This document shows, one piece after another, positions 44,339 to 53,489 of a stretch of DNA of 64,000 bases (positions are counted from its first letter, which is position 1; each line of letters opens with the position of its first letter). Under the pieces are notes generated by a model that did not search any database, was not told the DNA's origin, and saw nothing but the letters and a program-made list of their open reading frames with translations. The stretch is taken from contig JBFLYC010000006.1 in assembly GCA_040756735.1 (NCBI GenBank), positions 83,829 through 147,828 of the forward strand, written 5' to 3'. The position numbers were made by a program, and so were the translations under genes. Source of the stretch: JBFLYC01 sp040756735 (GTDB lineage Bacteria > Bacillota > DSM-16504 > Desulfitibacterales > Desulfitibacteraceae).

Positions 44339-44668
44339 ATGGTAGAAATAAGGGTATTTTTTGAAAAAGATTTGATTAAAGGTTTTGAGATTAAAGGGCA
44401 TGCAGGGTTTGCACAAAAAGGTCAGGATATAGTATGTTCAGCTGTGTCTGTTTTGGCCCAAACCGCAGTGCTTGCATTTTATGAATTTTTTGCTGAAAAT
44501 AAGTTTGCCTATTCTCAAAATAATGGCTATTTAAGCTGCATGTTAAGCGCTGATTTAGACAATAATGAATTAGACAGGTCTCAGATAATTTTGAAAACAA
44601 TTTATTTGGGAATGAAATCCATTGAAGATAATTATTCTGCATATGTTAAAATTGTTAGGGAGGTGTAG
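44339..44668 (+). CDS. prp: Ribosomal-processing cysteine protease Prp
   Basis: Removes the N-terminal extension of L27, which is essential for ribosome function in Firmicutes. 109 residues; catalytic His in FEIKGHAGFA and Cys in GQDIVCSAVSVLAQT. It sits between rplU and rpmA as in Bacillus and Staphylococcus, and the downstream L27 carries its cleavage sequence. Confidence 0.95.
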   Translation: MVEIRVFFEKDLIKGFEIKGHAGFAQKGQDIVCSAVSVLAQTAVLAFYEFFAENKFAYSQNNGYLSCMLSADLDNNELDRSQIILKTIYLGMKSIEDNYSAYVKIVREV

Positions 44669-44671
44669 AAA

Positions 44672-44950
44672 ATGCTTAAAATGAATCTTCAATTGTTTGC
44701 TCAGAAGAAAGGTGTTGGCAGTTCAAGAAACGGTCGTGATAGTGAAGCTAAAAGATTAGGTGTAAAAAGACATGATGGGCAACAAGTTCTTGCAGGCAAT
44801 ATCTTGGTTCGACAAAGAGGCACCAAGATACACCCAGGAACAAATGTTGGTATAGGTAAAGATGATACACTGTATGCCCTTGAATCTGGAGTGGTAAGAT
44901 ATGAAAGAAAGGGCAGAGATAAAAAACAAGTTAGTGTGTATGCAGTATAA
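44672..44950 (+). CDS. rpmA: 50S ribosomal protein L27 with Prp-cleavable N-terminus
   Basis: 92-residue L27, whose N-terminal tail reaches the peptidyl transferase centre. It begins MLKMNLQLFAQKKGVGS; the LQLFA/QKKG junction is the known Prp cut site, so the mature protein starts at Gln/Lys. The core has GSSRNGRDSEAKRLGVK and NILVRQRGTKIHPG. Three bases after prp. Confidence 0.98.
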   Translation: MLKMNLQLFAQKKGVGSSRNGRDSEAKRLGVKRHDGQQVLAGNILVRQRGTKIHPGTNVGIGKDDTLYALESGVVRYERKGRDKKQVSVYAV

Positions 44951-44955
44951 GCATC

Positions 44956-44985
44956 AAAGGCCCTTGGCAGCAAGGGCCTTTATAA
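44956..44985 (+). terminator. Intrinsic terminator after rpmA
   Basis: AAAGGCCCTTG (44956-44966) pairs perfectly with CAAGGGCCTTT (44971-44981). Confidence 0.9.
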
Positions 44986-45105
44986 TTTGGGGACATGCCC
45001 CTTTCATTTATCATTGACCTTTAGGCAAAAATCTGATAAAAATTAAGCAGGCCAAAATTTTGATACATGCTGGTGAGGAAAATTTAAATACATATTGGAG
45101 TAAAA

Positions 45106-45654
45106 ATGATGGATAAAGAAGAGGACATTGTTAGACAAGCAGTAGCCCTTTTGCGGCTCCAAAAACACGATATTGTGAATGTTTTACAGGTAGTAATGGG
45201 TTACCTGCAGTTAAACAAAAAGGATGAAGCATTAAAATATATTTTGGATGCCAATATAAACTTTAGAAGAATTGGTACAATAATGACTATTGTTTATCCT
45301 AGAGTGGTTCTGCAAATTCTCTCATCCTCCCATGAGGTTTTTAGGCTGGGGATACCGGTTACACTAGAGAGTAAAAGTGACTTAAAAATCTTAACTTGTG
45401 AAGAAGTCCCATTGGCAGCGATGTTGAAAAAGGCCTGGCAGACCTGTACCATGGCACAATTAAAGCTTCCATCAGATAATAGGTGGCTGGAGTTTACTAT
45501 TGATGAATCCGGCAGTTTTATATTTATAGCGCCTAATCTGGCTGAATATATCGATCCAGCAGACTTTATGGAAATAGAAACCTTAGTTGGCCCGTTAAAC
45601 TTCGAAGTTTTGATGAAGGGTGAAAAATTAATTATAAGAAATAACACCCTTTGA
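45106..45654 (+). CDS. spo0B: Spo0B-like sporulation phosphotransferase
   Basis: Phosphorelay component that would pass phosphate from Spo0F to Spo0A. 182 residues; helical hairpin with LLRLQKHDIVNVLQVVMGYL, in which the His before Asp corresponds to the phosphorylated His of Bacillus Spo0B, and a degenerate ATPase-like C-domain. Identity is weak but the position, rpmA-spo0B-obgE, is the same as in B. subtilis. Many Clostridia lack a full phosphorelay, so it may be a Spo0B-type HisKA_7 domain of different use. Start ATG 45106 or 45109. Confidence 0.75.
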   Translation: MMDKEEDIVRQAVALLRLQKHDIVNVLQVVMGYLQLNKKDEALKYILDANINFRRIGTIMTIVYPRVVLQILSSSHEVFRLGIPVTLESKSDLKILTCEEVPLAAMLKKAWQTCTMAQLKLPSDNRWLEFTIDESGSFIFIAPNLAEYIDPADFMEIETLVGPLNFEVLMKGEKLIIRNNTL

Positions 45655-45713
45655 GAAACTAATGATAAACTAAACAAAACAATAAAAAAGCAATTAAAAT
45701 TGCAGGTGTTGAT

Positions 45714-46979
45714 ATGTTTTATGATAAAGCAAGAATCTTTGTAAAAGCCGGTGATGGTGGTAACGGTGCAGTTGCTTTCAGGAGAGAAAAATATGTGCCC
45801 GAGGGTGGACCAAGCGGGGGAGATGGAGGAAATGGAGGCTGTATAGTATTAATGGGAGATGAAGGCTTGAAAACCCTTGTGGATTTTAAGTACCGTCCGC
45901 ATTACAAGGCTCAACGGGGAGAACACGGGCAGGGGAAAAACATGCATGGTAAAAACGGAGAAGACCTAGTCCTGCGAGTACCCCTTGGTACAATTGTCAA
46001 AAATCATGATACAGGTAAAATAATTGCAGATATAACCATTGATGGACAAAAAGTTATCGTTGCCAAAGGTGGAAGAGGTGGACGTGGTAATGCTAGATTT
46101 ACAAGTTCCAAGAATAGGGTGCCATCTTTAGCTGAAAAGGGTGAACCAGGAGAAAAAGTGACACTGCTGTTGGAACTCAAACTCATTGCTGACGTGGGAC
46201 TGATCGGGATGCCCAATGCAGGCAAATCAACTTTAATCTCAGTGATTTCTGCTGCTAAACCTAAGATTGCCGACTACCCATTTACCACTCTTACCCCAAA
46301 TCTAGGAGTTGTTTCTCTTGAAGAAGGCAGCAGTTTTGTAGTTGCCGACATTCCAGGTCTTATAGAAGGTGCCCATGAAGGAGCCGGTTTGGGACATGAA
46401 TTTTTACGTCACATAGAAAGAACCAGGATATTTGTCCATGTCCTTGATATGTCTCCCATGGGAGATAGGGTTGTGTTAAAGGACTTTGAAGTAATTAATA
46501 ATGAATTAAGCTTGTATAATCCTAGACTTAGTAGTAAAAAGCAAATAATTGCCGCCAATAAAATGGATCTCCCCGGTTCTGACCAAAATCTCAGCCTATT
46601 AAGAAATGCTGTTGGACATGACTATGAAATTTATCCTATTTCAGCTATAACAGGTTCTGGTATTAGTGACTTATTATGGAGGATTTCTCAATTGGTGAAG
46701 GAAATAGACCCAGAGCCACTGTATGGGTTTGAGGATTTTAGAATGGTTGAGGAGCCTCTTGAAAGGTTTTCTATTACCATAGAAGACGGTATTTATTTGG
46801 TTCAAGGCAAAGAAGTTGAAAAGCATGTTGCCATGACTGACTTTGATAATGAAGAAGGGGTTAACCGTCTTCAACGCATATTAAAAGTTATGGGGATTGA
46901 AGATGCTTTGCGTGAAAAAGGGATTAAAGATGGCAGCACAGTAAAAATAGGTGAGATGGAATTCGATTTTGTTGAATAA
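45714..46979 (+). CDS. obgE: GTPase ObgE/CgtA
   Basis: Essential GTPase in 50S assembly and stress response. 421 residues: glycine-rich Obg fold (~1-158; GDGGNGAVAFRREKYVPEGG, KGGRGGRGNARF), G domain (IGMPNAGKSTLISVIS, VADIPGLIEGAHEGAGLGH, NKMD) and the C-terminal OCT domain (~345-421). ATG 45714 lies 59 bases after spo0B. Confidence 0.98.
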   Translation: MFYDKARIFVKAGDGGNGAVAFRREKYVPEGGPSGGDGGNGGCIVLMGDEGLKTLVDFKYRPHYKAQRGEHGQGKNMHGKNGEDLVLRVPLGTIVKNHDTGKIIADITIDGQKVIVAKGGRGGRGNARFTSSKNRVPSLAEKGEPGEKVTLLLELKLIADVGLIGMPNAGKSTLISVISAAKPKIADYPFTTLTPNLGVVSLEEGSSFVVADIPGLIEGAHEGAGLGHEFLRHIERTRIFVHVLDMSPMGDRVVLKDFEVINNELSLYNPRLSSKKQIIAANKMDLPGSDQNLSLLRNAVGHDYEIYPISAITGSGISDLLWRISQLVKEIDPEPLYGFEDFRMVEEPLERFSITIEDGIYLVQGKEVEKHVAMTDFDNEEGVNRLQRILKVMGIEDALREKGIKDGSTVKIGEMEFDFVE

Positions 46980-46996
46980 GGGGGGCAGAGAAAGAA

Positions 46997-47290
46997 ATGT
47001 CGTTATCGGGTAAGCAAAAGAGGTATTTAAGGGCTTTGGGCACTGAAATGGAACCCATTGTTCACATTGGCAAGGGTGGGATCAATGAAAACCTTCTAAA
47101 ACAAGTTGTCGAAGGATTGGAAGCACGTGAACTAATTAAGGTCAGGCTTCTGCCAAACAGCGAGTATGAGGTTGCAGAAATTGCTCTTGACATTGCGGAA
47201 AAAACAGAAGCAGAGCTTGTACAGAAAATCGGAAGGAATTTTTTACTTTATAAAAAGTCAACAAAGAAAAATATTATTACTCTTCCTTAA
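46997..47290 (+). CDS. yhbY: YhbY-family RNA-binding protein (CRM domain)
   Basis: 97-residue KH-like protein bound to pre-50S particles. LSGKQKRYLRALGTEMEPIV, VHIGKGGINENLLKQV and LIKVRLLPN are family motifs. Preceded by GGGGGCAG; lies between obgE and nadD as usual. Confidence 0.95.
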   Translation: MSLSGKQKRYLRALGTEMEPIVHIGKGGINENLLKQVVEGLEARELIKVRLLPNSEYEVAEIALDIAEKTEAELVQKIGRNFLLYKKSTKKNIITLP

Positions 47291-47381
47291 GTTTTTCTGT
47301 AACCTTTAGGCAGTTCCCCTATACCATTATTAGGGATAGTTTGATATGCAATTGATAAATAGATAGTAATAAAAGGTGCTT

Positions 47382-48038
47382 ATGATGATTAACTCTAATA
47401 ACAAATTAAGAATCGGCCTCATGGGAGGGACATTTGACCCTGTGCATTATGGTCATTTGGTGACTGCTGAGTTTGCCAGAGCAGAGTTTTCTCTGGATAG
47501 GGTAGTTTTCGTGCCATCAGGTTACCCTCCTCACAAAATCGGACAAAGTATATCACCGTCTGCCCATAGGTATGCAATGACACTTCTTGCAACAGCAACT
47601 AATCCTGCTTTTGAAGTGAGCCGGATAGAAATTGACAGGGAAGGTTATTCTTATGCATTTGATACCGTGATGAATTTTAAGGCGAGATTTGGTTCTGGCT
47701 CTGAAATCTATTTTATTACTGGTGCGGATGCTGTTTTAGAAATCCTTACTTGGAAAAATATTGACAGACTTATAAACATGTGTATCTTTGTAGCGGCAAC
47801 ACGTCCTGGCTTTGACCTCTCAGTACTGGACAAAAAACTTGAATTGATATCCCAAAATGCCAAAGAGAGATTTTTAAAATTTGAAGTGCCAGCTCTTTCA
47901 ATTTCTTCAACAGGTATTAGAAAAAGAGTTGAAATGGGTAAACCCATTAAGTACTTACTGCCAGAAGCTGTGGAGCAGTATATTTACGTGAACAACTTGT
48001 ACGTGGAGGAGAAGTCTAAAATTGATATCAATGGATGA
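47382..48038 (+). CDS. nadD: Nicotinate-nucleotide adenylyltransferase
   Basis: NAD synthesis, makes deamido-NAD. 218 residues; nucleotidyltransferase fold with GLMGGTFDPVHYGHLVTAEF (HxGH) and the late SISSTGIRKRVEMGKPI (ISSTxxR). Also VVFVPSGYPPHK. The frame opens at GTG 47376 within the ribosome-binding site; ATG 47382 or 47385 is preferred. Overlaps yqeK by 17 bases. Confidence 0.96.
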   Translation: MMINSNNKLRIGLMGGTFDPVHYGHLVTAEFARAEFSLDRVVFVPSGYPPHKIGQSISPSAHRYAMTLLATATNPAFEVSRIEIDREGYSYAFDTVMNFKARFGSGSEIYFITGADAVLEILTWKNIDRLINMCIFVAATRPGFDLSVLDKKLELISQNAKERFLKFEVPALSISSTGIRKRVEMGKPIKYLLPEAVEQYIYVNNLYVEEKSKIDING

Positions 48039-48603
48039 AGCATACAAGTTTTTAGAAATATACTTGTCTGCACAGCGCAGGGCCCATTCCTATAGAGTAG
48101 CAGATACTGCAAGACAACTTTCTTCAAATCATGGGGTGGACAATGTAAAGACTTATTTAGCAGGTTTGCTTCATGACATAGCCAGGGATTTGGAGAAGGA
48201 AAAGATTTTAGAGCTAGTTAAGGAACAGCAATTGTATCGGGACAGGATTGATTTAGAAATTCCAGTGGTTCTCCATTCTTATGTAAGCGCCTGGATTAGC
48301 AGTGAGAAATTTGGTATTGTAGATAAAGAGGTGTTGGAAGCTATTATTGATCACACCCTTGCCAGTCCTGAGATGACAGATGTTGCCAAGGTAGTATACC
48401 TGGCAGACCTGATTGAGCCAGAGCGTCAATTTCCAGGTATTGATAAAATTAGAGAGTTAGCTAGTGTTGATTTGGATGAAGCAATGCTTTATGCCCTTGA
48501 CATAACTATTAATTATCTAGTGCAAACTAAAAAACTGATACATCCAAGAACTATAGAGGCAAGAAACCAGTTTTTGAGAATACACTTATTAAAGAAAAGA
48601 TAA
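48022..48603 (+). CDS. yqeK: HD-domain diadenosine tetraphosphatase YqeK
   Basis: Symmetrical Ap4A hydrolase of the HD superfamily. 193 residues; metal-binding His in RAHSYRVADTAR, HD motif in AGLLHDIARDL and the distal HTLASPEM with DLIEPERQFPG. TTG 48022 is 10 bases from GGAGGAG, while ATG 48031 is 19 away, so TTG is favoured. Usual place between nadD and rsfS. Confidence 0.92.
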   Translation: MISMDEAYKFLEIYLSAQRRAHSYRVADTARQLSSNHGVDNVKTYLAGLLHDIARDLEKEKILELVKEQQLYRDRIDLEIPVVLHSYVSAWISSEKFGIVDKEVLEAIIDHTLASPEMTDVAKVVYLADLIEPERQFPGIDKIRELASVDLDEAMLYALDITINYLVQTKKLIHPRTIEARNQFLRIHLLKKR

Positions 48604-48626
48604 GAGTTTTTAGGGAGTGATAGTGG

Positions 48627-48974
48627 TTGTCTGAAATACTAGAGTTGGCCAGGGAAGCTGCACAAGCTGCATTAGAAAAAAAGGCTAAAGATGTGGTTAT
48701 TCTAAAGATGGACGATGTAACCATCATTACTGATTATTTTGTAATTGCAACGAGTTTAAACAGAACACAGGCTAAAGCAATTGCAGAAAATATAGAAAAA
48801 GTTATGAAAGAAAAGGGTAAGACCTTATTGTCCAGGGAAGGTATAAGAGAAGCAAGATGGATCCTGTTGGATTATGGCGTTATAATTATTCATATCTTTC
48901 AAGAGGATTTAAGGAAATTCTACGATCTGGAATCCCTATGGGGGGATACCATGGTTATTCACTGTGAAGGTTAG
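48627..48974 (+). CDS. rsfS: Ribosome silencing factor RsfS
   Basis: Binds L14 and keeps 50S and 30S apart during starvation. 115 residues: VVILKMDDVTIITDYFVIAT, TQAKAIAENIE, WILLDYGVIIIHIFQEDLR and FYDLESLWGD. Starts at TTG 48627 with GGGAGTGAT upstream. Confidence 0.95.
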   Translation: MSEILELAREAAQAALEKKAKDVVILKMDDVTIITDYFVIATSLNRTQAKAIAENIEKVMKEKGKTLLSREGIREARWILLDYGVIIIHIFQEDLRKFYDLESLWGDTMVIHCEG

Positions 48975-49025
48975 ATATATATGACTCCTATATTACTCCG
49001 GTTTATGGTTTATATAGTTGTGAAG

Positions 49026-49054
49026 TTGACTTTTATTACGTAGTAAACTATAAT
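49026..49054 (+). promoter_or_regulatory. Sigma-A promoter of leuS
   Basis: TTGACT (49026-49031), 17-base spacer, perfect TATAAT (49049-49054). The leader to leuS is ~85 bases with a weak hairpin, CCCT/AGGG at 49087-49100 plus TTTTTCTTTTTT, which may attenuate. No T-box motif is present. Confidence 0.8.
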
Positions 49055-49143
49055 TTTACCAGTATTTCTTACTATAACTAAGGTCTCCCTTGATGTAGGG
49101 GTTTTTCTTTTTTATTTAGTCAGGTGTGGAAAGGGATGATATT

Positions 49144-51618
49144 ATGAAGGAAAGGTATAATTTTAGCGAGATAGAACCCAAGTGGCAGAAAAAATGGGAG
49201 CAGTCTGAATTATATAAGGTTAATGAGGATTATTCCAAGGAGAAGTATTATGTTCTGGAGATGTTTCCTTATCCTTCAGGCAACCTACACATGGGGCATG
49301 TTCGTAACTATTCCATCGGAGATGTTGTTGCACGCTTTAAAAGAATGCAGGGATATAATATTCTGCACCCAATGGCATGGGATGCTTTTGGACTTCCAGC
49401 AGAGAACGCTGCTATTAAGCATGGAATTCCGCCTGCAAGGTGGACTTGGGATAATATCAAGAACATGAAACAGCAGCTAAAAATGATGGGGATTAGCTAT
49501 GATTGGGACCGGGAGTTTGCTTCGTGTCATCCAAGTTACTACAAATGGACCCAGTGGTTATTTTTACAGCTTTATCACAACGGACTCGCGTACAAAAAGT
49601 ATGCCATGGTCAACTGGTGCCCATCCTGCAGCACAGTTTTGGCCAATGAACAGGTCATAGACGACAATTGCGAGAGATGCGGAACTGAGGTTGTCAAGAA
49701 AAATTTAGAGCAGTGGTTTTTTAAGATTACCAGTTATGCCGACAGGCTCCTTGAAGATTTGGATAAACTGCCGGGTTGGCCTGAAAAGGTTAAGATAATG
49801 CAGAGGAACTGGATTGGCAGAAGTGAAGGGGCCGAAGTGGTTTTTCATACTGAAAAGGGTCATGAAATGAAGATATATACTACAAGACCTGACACCTTGT
49901 GGGGAGCTACTTATATGGTTTTGGCTCCTGAACACCCTCTTGTTGAGAAATTGACCAGTGGAACCGAGATGGAAGCAAAGGTAAAAGAATTTGTAGCTAG
50001 GATTTCAAAAATAAAGGCTGAGTTTAGAATCTCAGAGGAAGCTGAAAAGGAAGGGTTATTTACAGGGGCATATGCTATTAATCCTGTAAATCACGAGAGG
50101 ATACCTATTTGGATTGCCAATTACGTGCTCATGGACTACGGCACTGGAGCCATTATGGCTGTTCCTGCTCATGACCAGAGGGACTTTGAGTTTGCCAAAA
50201 AGTATGATTTACCCATTAGGGTTGTCATTAATCCGGAAGGGGAAAACCTTTCTGATGAATCCCTGGATATGGCTTATGATGGTCCTGGTTATATGGTTAA
50301 TTCAGGCCCTTTTGATGGCCTAAGTGTACAAGAAGGAATTTCCAGGGTCAGTGATTACCTTGAGGAGAAGAAGATAGGTAAGAGGCAGGTTAACTATCGT
50401 TTACGGGACTGGCTTATTTCCAGACAAAGATACTGGGGTGCGCCCATTCCTATAGTCTATTGCGATGCTTGCGGTACTGTTCCGGTACCTGACGAGCAGC
50501 TGCCTGTTTTTTTGCCAGAACAGGTTGAGTTTAAACCATCAGGAACATCTCCTTTAAAGGAATCATCCTATTATCAAACAACTTGTCCCACTTGCGGCGG
50601 TAAAGCCAAAAGAGATACAGATACCATGGATACATTTGTTTGTTCTTCCTGGTATTTCCTGAGATACTGCAGTCCCCATTCTGAAACCGATGCTTTTGAG
50701 AAGGACAAGGTGGATTATTGGATGAATGTGGACCAGTATATTGGCGGAGTTGAACACGCTATACTTCACCTTATGTATGCCCGTTTCTTTACAAAGGTAA
50801 TGTATGACCTAAAACTTATATCTGTTGAAGAGCCTTTTCAAAACCTGCTTACACAAGGTATGGTTTTAAAAGATGGGGGCAAGATGTCCAAATCTAAAGG
50901 AAATGTGGTAAGCCCAGAAGAAATAATTTCCAAATACGGGGCTGACACAGCCCGCCTGTTTATCTTGTTTGCTGCTCCACCGGAAAGAGACCTAGAGTGG
51001 AGTGACCAGGGGGTTGAGGGATGTTATCGTTTCCTTAACAGGGTTTGGCGTCTGGTCTATTCCTATCATAATCATTTATCAGAAGTGAACGGTTATCCAA
51101 AGGTTGAAAACAAAGAAGATAAAGATTTGAACTATGCTTTAAATTATGCATTAAAAAGAATAACTGAGGACATTAGCGAGAGATTTAATTTTAATACAGC
51201 TATCAGCGCTATTATGGAACTTGTCAATTCACTTCACTACTATAGAGATAATATTGATTTTACAAAACAAAACTTACCACTTGTCAGGGAAGCTTTAAAT
51301 AAATTAACACTTGTTCTGGCGCCCTTTGCTGCTCACCTTGCCGAGGAATTGTGGCAGGTACTGGGCAATAAGAATAGTGTACACTTACAGCCTTGGCCGC
51401 AGTATGACCCAGCAGCCCTGGTTAAAGATGAAATCACCATTGCGGTTCAAATAAACGGAAAGGTAAGGGGCCATATCACTGTCCCAATGGAAATGTCAGA
51501 GGATGGGGTAAAAGATGCTGTACTGGCTGATGAAAGGATTAGCAAGCACGTAGCTGGCAAGGAGATAATAAAGTTTATATATGTGCAAGGAAAACTGGTT
51601 AACATGGTGGTAAAATAA
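49144..51618 (+). CDS. leuS: Leucyl-tRNA synthetase
   Basis: Class I synthetase with editing domain. 824 residues: FPYPSGNLHMGHVRNYSIGD (HIGH), MAWDAFGLPAENAAI, cysteine pairs CPSC/CERCG, editing TTRPDTLWGATYMVLAPEHP, KMSKS loop GGKMSKSKGNVVSP and a C-terminal VQINGKVRGHITV. The frame opens at 49126; ATG 49144 giving MKERYNFSEIEPKWQKKW is the family start. Confidence 0.98.
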   Translation: MKERYNFSEIEPKWQKKWEQSELYKVNEDYSKEKYYVLEMFPYPSGNLHMGHVRNYSIGDVVARFKRMQGYNILHPMAWDAFGLPAENAAIKHGIPPARWTWDNIKNMKQQLKMMGISYDWDREFASCHPSYYKWTQWLFLQLYHNGLAYKKYAMVNWCPSCSTVLANEQVIDDNCERCGTEVVKKNLEQWFFKITSYADRLLEDLDKLPGWPEKVKIMQRNWIGRSEGAEVVFHTEKGHEMKIYTTRPDTLWGATYMVLAPEHPLVEKLTSGTEMEAKVKEFVARISKIKAEFRISEEAEKEGLFTGAYAINPVNHERIPIWIANYVLMDYGTGAIMAVPAHDQRDFEFAKKYDLPIRVVINPEGENLSDESLDMAYDGPGYMVNSGPFDGLSVQEGISRVSDYLEEKKIGKRQVNYRLRDWLISRQRYWGAPIPIVYCDACGTVPVPDEQLPVFLPEQVEFKPSGTSPLKESSYYQTTCPTCGGKAKRDTDTMDTFVCSSWYFLRYCSPHSETDAFEKDKVDYWMNVDQYIGGVEHAILHLMYARFFTKVMYDLKLISVEEPFQNLLTQGMVLKDGGKMSKSKGNVVSPEEIISKYGADTARLFILFAAPPERDLEWSDQGVEGCYRFLNRVWRLVYSYHNHLSEVNGYPKVENKEDKDLNYALNYALKRITEDISERFNFNTAISAIMELVNSLHYYRDNIDFTKQNLPLVREALNKLTLVLAPFAAHLAEELWQVLGNKNSVHLQPWPQYDPAALVKDEITIAVQINGKVRGHITVPMEMSEDGVKDAVLADERISKHVAGKEIIKFIYVQGKLVNMVVK

Positions 51619-51661
51619 AGTTCCCAATGTTAGAGGAGTGACCCCATATAACAAAACTAAT

Positions 51662-51694
51662 GGCCAATTTTTTGTAAAATTGGCTATTTTTATT
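51662..51694 (+). terminator. Intrinsic terminator after leuS
   Basis: GCCAATTTT (51663-51671) pairs with AAAATTGGC (51676-51684), followed by TATTTTTATTTT. Confidence 0.88.
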
Positions 51695-51769
51695 TTACTT
51701 TGGAAGGAATTTTAACATTAAATGTAGTAAACCTGTGGTAAATTGCCTTATCAGTTTGGGGTGAAGTCA

Positions 51770-52375
51770 TTGAAGATTACTCAAAAGCCGTATCTCGTTC
51801 TACTACTGGCAGCAGTAATTGTAATTTTTGGTTCAGGGGTTTATTATGCAAAATCCCAGGATAAAAGTGGAGTCCAATTGACGTCAGGAGGGGGAGCAGG
51901 TTCCCAGGCAAGTGAGGTAAATACTGCACCTGGGGAAAAGACTATTACTGTCCACGTTGCCGGTCAGGTGACAAAACCGGGAGTTTATGAGTTTAGCCAG
52001 GGCACCAGGATAAATGAAGCTGTTAACAAGGCAGTCCCTTTACCAGATGCGGACTTGCATTCTTTGAATTTGGCCGAAGTTTTAAAAGACGGCCAAAGGA
52101 TAGTAGTTCCCTCGATTATAAAAGATAATACCAGCTTGAACACTACCCAGAGCAATGCTGGCAATACAGGAGCTAGTCAAGGAAAGGTTAATATCAATAT
52201 GGCCTCCCAGCAAGAACTTGAGACATTACCCGGGATTGGACCTGCTCTTGCACAAAGGATAATTTCTTACAGAGAGCAGAAGGGTTCATTTAAAACCATT
52301 GAAGAAATACAGGATGTCTCCGGCATTGGTATAAAAAAGTTTGAGGCAATACAGGATCTGATTTCAGTGTATTAA
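51770..52375 (+). CDS. comEA: Competence protein ComEA (DNA receptor)
   Basis: Membrane-anchored DNA-binding protein that hands double-stranded DNA to the ComEC channel. 201 residues: one helix (PYLVLLLAAVIVIFGSGVYY), SLBB domain (TVHVAGQVTKPGVYEF, ~58-120), a Ser/Asn/Gly-rich linker and the helix-hairpin-helix VNINMASQQELETLPGIGPA to GIGIKKFEAIQDLI. TTG 51770 behind GGGGTGA is chosen over TTG 51743. comEC lies 5 kb away rather than adjacent. Confidence 0.93.
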   Translation: MKITQKPYLVLLLAAVIVIFGSGVYYAKSQDKSGVQLTSGGGAGSQASEVNTAPGEKTITVHVAGQVTKPGVYEFSQGTRINEAVNKAVPLPDADLHSLNLAEVLKDGQRIVVPSIIKDNTSLNTTQSNAGNTGASQGKVNINMASQQELETLPGIGPALAQRIISYREQKGSFKTIEEIQDVSGIGIKKFEAIQDLISVY

Positions 52376-52392
52376 AACAAAATCTGGATTAA

Positions 52393-53313
52393 TTAGAGAA
52401 GCAGCATAATTAAAGGAATGGTTAAAAGAGATAACAGGGTAGTGACGCATATTGCAGAAGTAGACAATTCTGCAGAGCCTTTATACCTTTGGCTGAACAA
52501 GGAGGCGGCTACCATAGTTGGTGTAGCCGATTGTATTACTATTATACTTGCTGCTAACCCTACAATCCCCATAACTTGCACTGCTAATACCATGACAATG
52601 GGCAATAACAAGAGTTTAGCGCATACTATGCCAAGTATCTCCCTGTTTCTCCATTGTATTTTTCCTGTTATTTGCGACAGCATTCCACCAATAAAAATCA
52701 TGGCTAGAGGCGGAGTCATATTCCCTACCATTGTAATTCCATCCATAACAATACCTGTAATTTTAACATCTAAAGAGGCAGCAAGGAGGCCGGTAAATAG
52801 AGATATAATTGGCGGATTAAACAGTTTTTTAATGCTCTCTAAAAAACCACCGCTCTTGTTAATTCCCAGAAAAATAAACAGCCCAAGTGAAAACAAAACC
52901 AGGGTTATCGCGAAGTCAAACATGACAGCAAGCAGAGCGCCTTCTCCGCCAAAAACTGCATAACAAATAGGGATCCCTATGAAGCCTGTATTGCCGTAAA
53001 CAGCGGAAAGCATGAATTCCCCTTTATTCTGTGTTTTTACTTTAATTAATGTTATCAAAGTATAACTTATGAGATAGCCTATAGTAATAGCTATAATTCC
53101 AAAGGCCAATACAGTAGTCATGGATCCTAGCATTTGTTTGTTAAATTCGGTTAAAATGCTGGAAAAAATCATTCCAGGAAGTCCAAAATTAATGACCAGT
53201 CTGGCTATATCATCCAAACTTCCTTTGCTTAACTTAGCGAAAAAACCTATTATCATCATTGCAGACATAATTCCTAATTTGCCTGCCAGGGTAAAAGCAA
53301 AAGTGATGTCCAT
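52393..53313 (-). CDS. AEC-family transporter (auxin efflux carrier type)
   Basis: 306-residue membrane protein with about ten helices in two inverted halves, as in the bile acid/auxin carrier fold. N-terminal GKLGIMSAMMIIGFFAKLSK, YGNTGFIGIPICYAVFGGEG (a hallmark of AEC proteins), TMVGNMTPPLAMIFIGGMLS and QSATPTMVAASLF. Substrate unknown; bacterial members include malate and other organic acid exporters. It is on the opposite strand between the two competence genes. Confidence 0.88.
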   Translation of the reverse strand: MDITFAFTLAGKLGIMSAMMIIGFFAKLSKGSLDDIARLVINFGLPGMIFSSILTEFNKQMLGSMTTVLAFGIIAITIGYLISYTLITLIKVKTQNKGEFMLSAVYGNTGFIGIPICYAVFGGEGALLAVMFDFAITLVLFSLGLFIFLGINKSGGFLESIKKLFNPPIISLFTGLLAASLDVKITGIVMDGITMVGNMTPPLAMIFIGGMLSQITGKIQWRNREILGIVCAKLLLLPIVMVLAVQVMGIVGLAASIIVIQSATPTMVAASLFSQRYKGSAELSTSAICVTTLLSLLTIPLIMLLL

Positions 53314-53489
53314 CTTTTATGTCATTCTCCTAACCATGCAGCTTTTCAAAACAAACCCAACAATTCATATTAGACACATTCTGTGATTTTCCTTTAAAAA
53401 AGACAAGGAATTCTATGCTTTCTATAGAAAGTATATACATCTCTTATTTAAGGCACAGGGTTTCGGAATATATGGAAAGGTGTGAGTGA

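Noticed and set aside
48975..49143. Leader of leuS considered as a T-box
   Set aside because: Only ~85 bases after the promoter and no TGGTACCGCG-type motif; at best a weak attenuator hairpin.
52418..52963. 181-codon + strand frame opposite the AEC transporter
   Set aside because: Antisense shadow; the - strand frame has clear AEC motifs and membrane helices.
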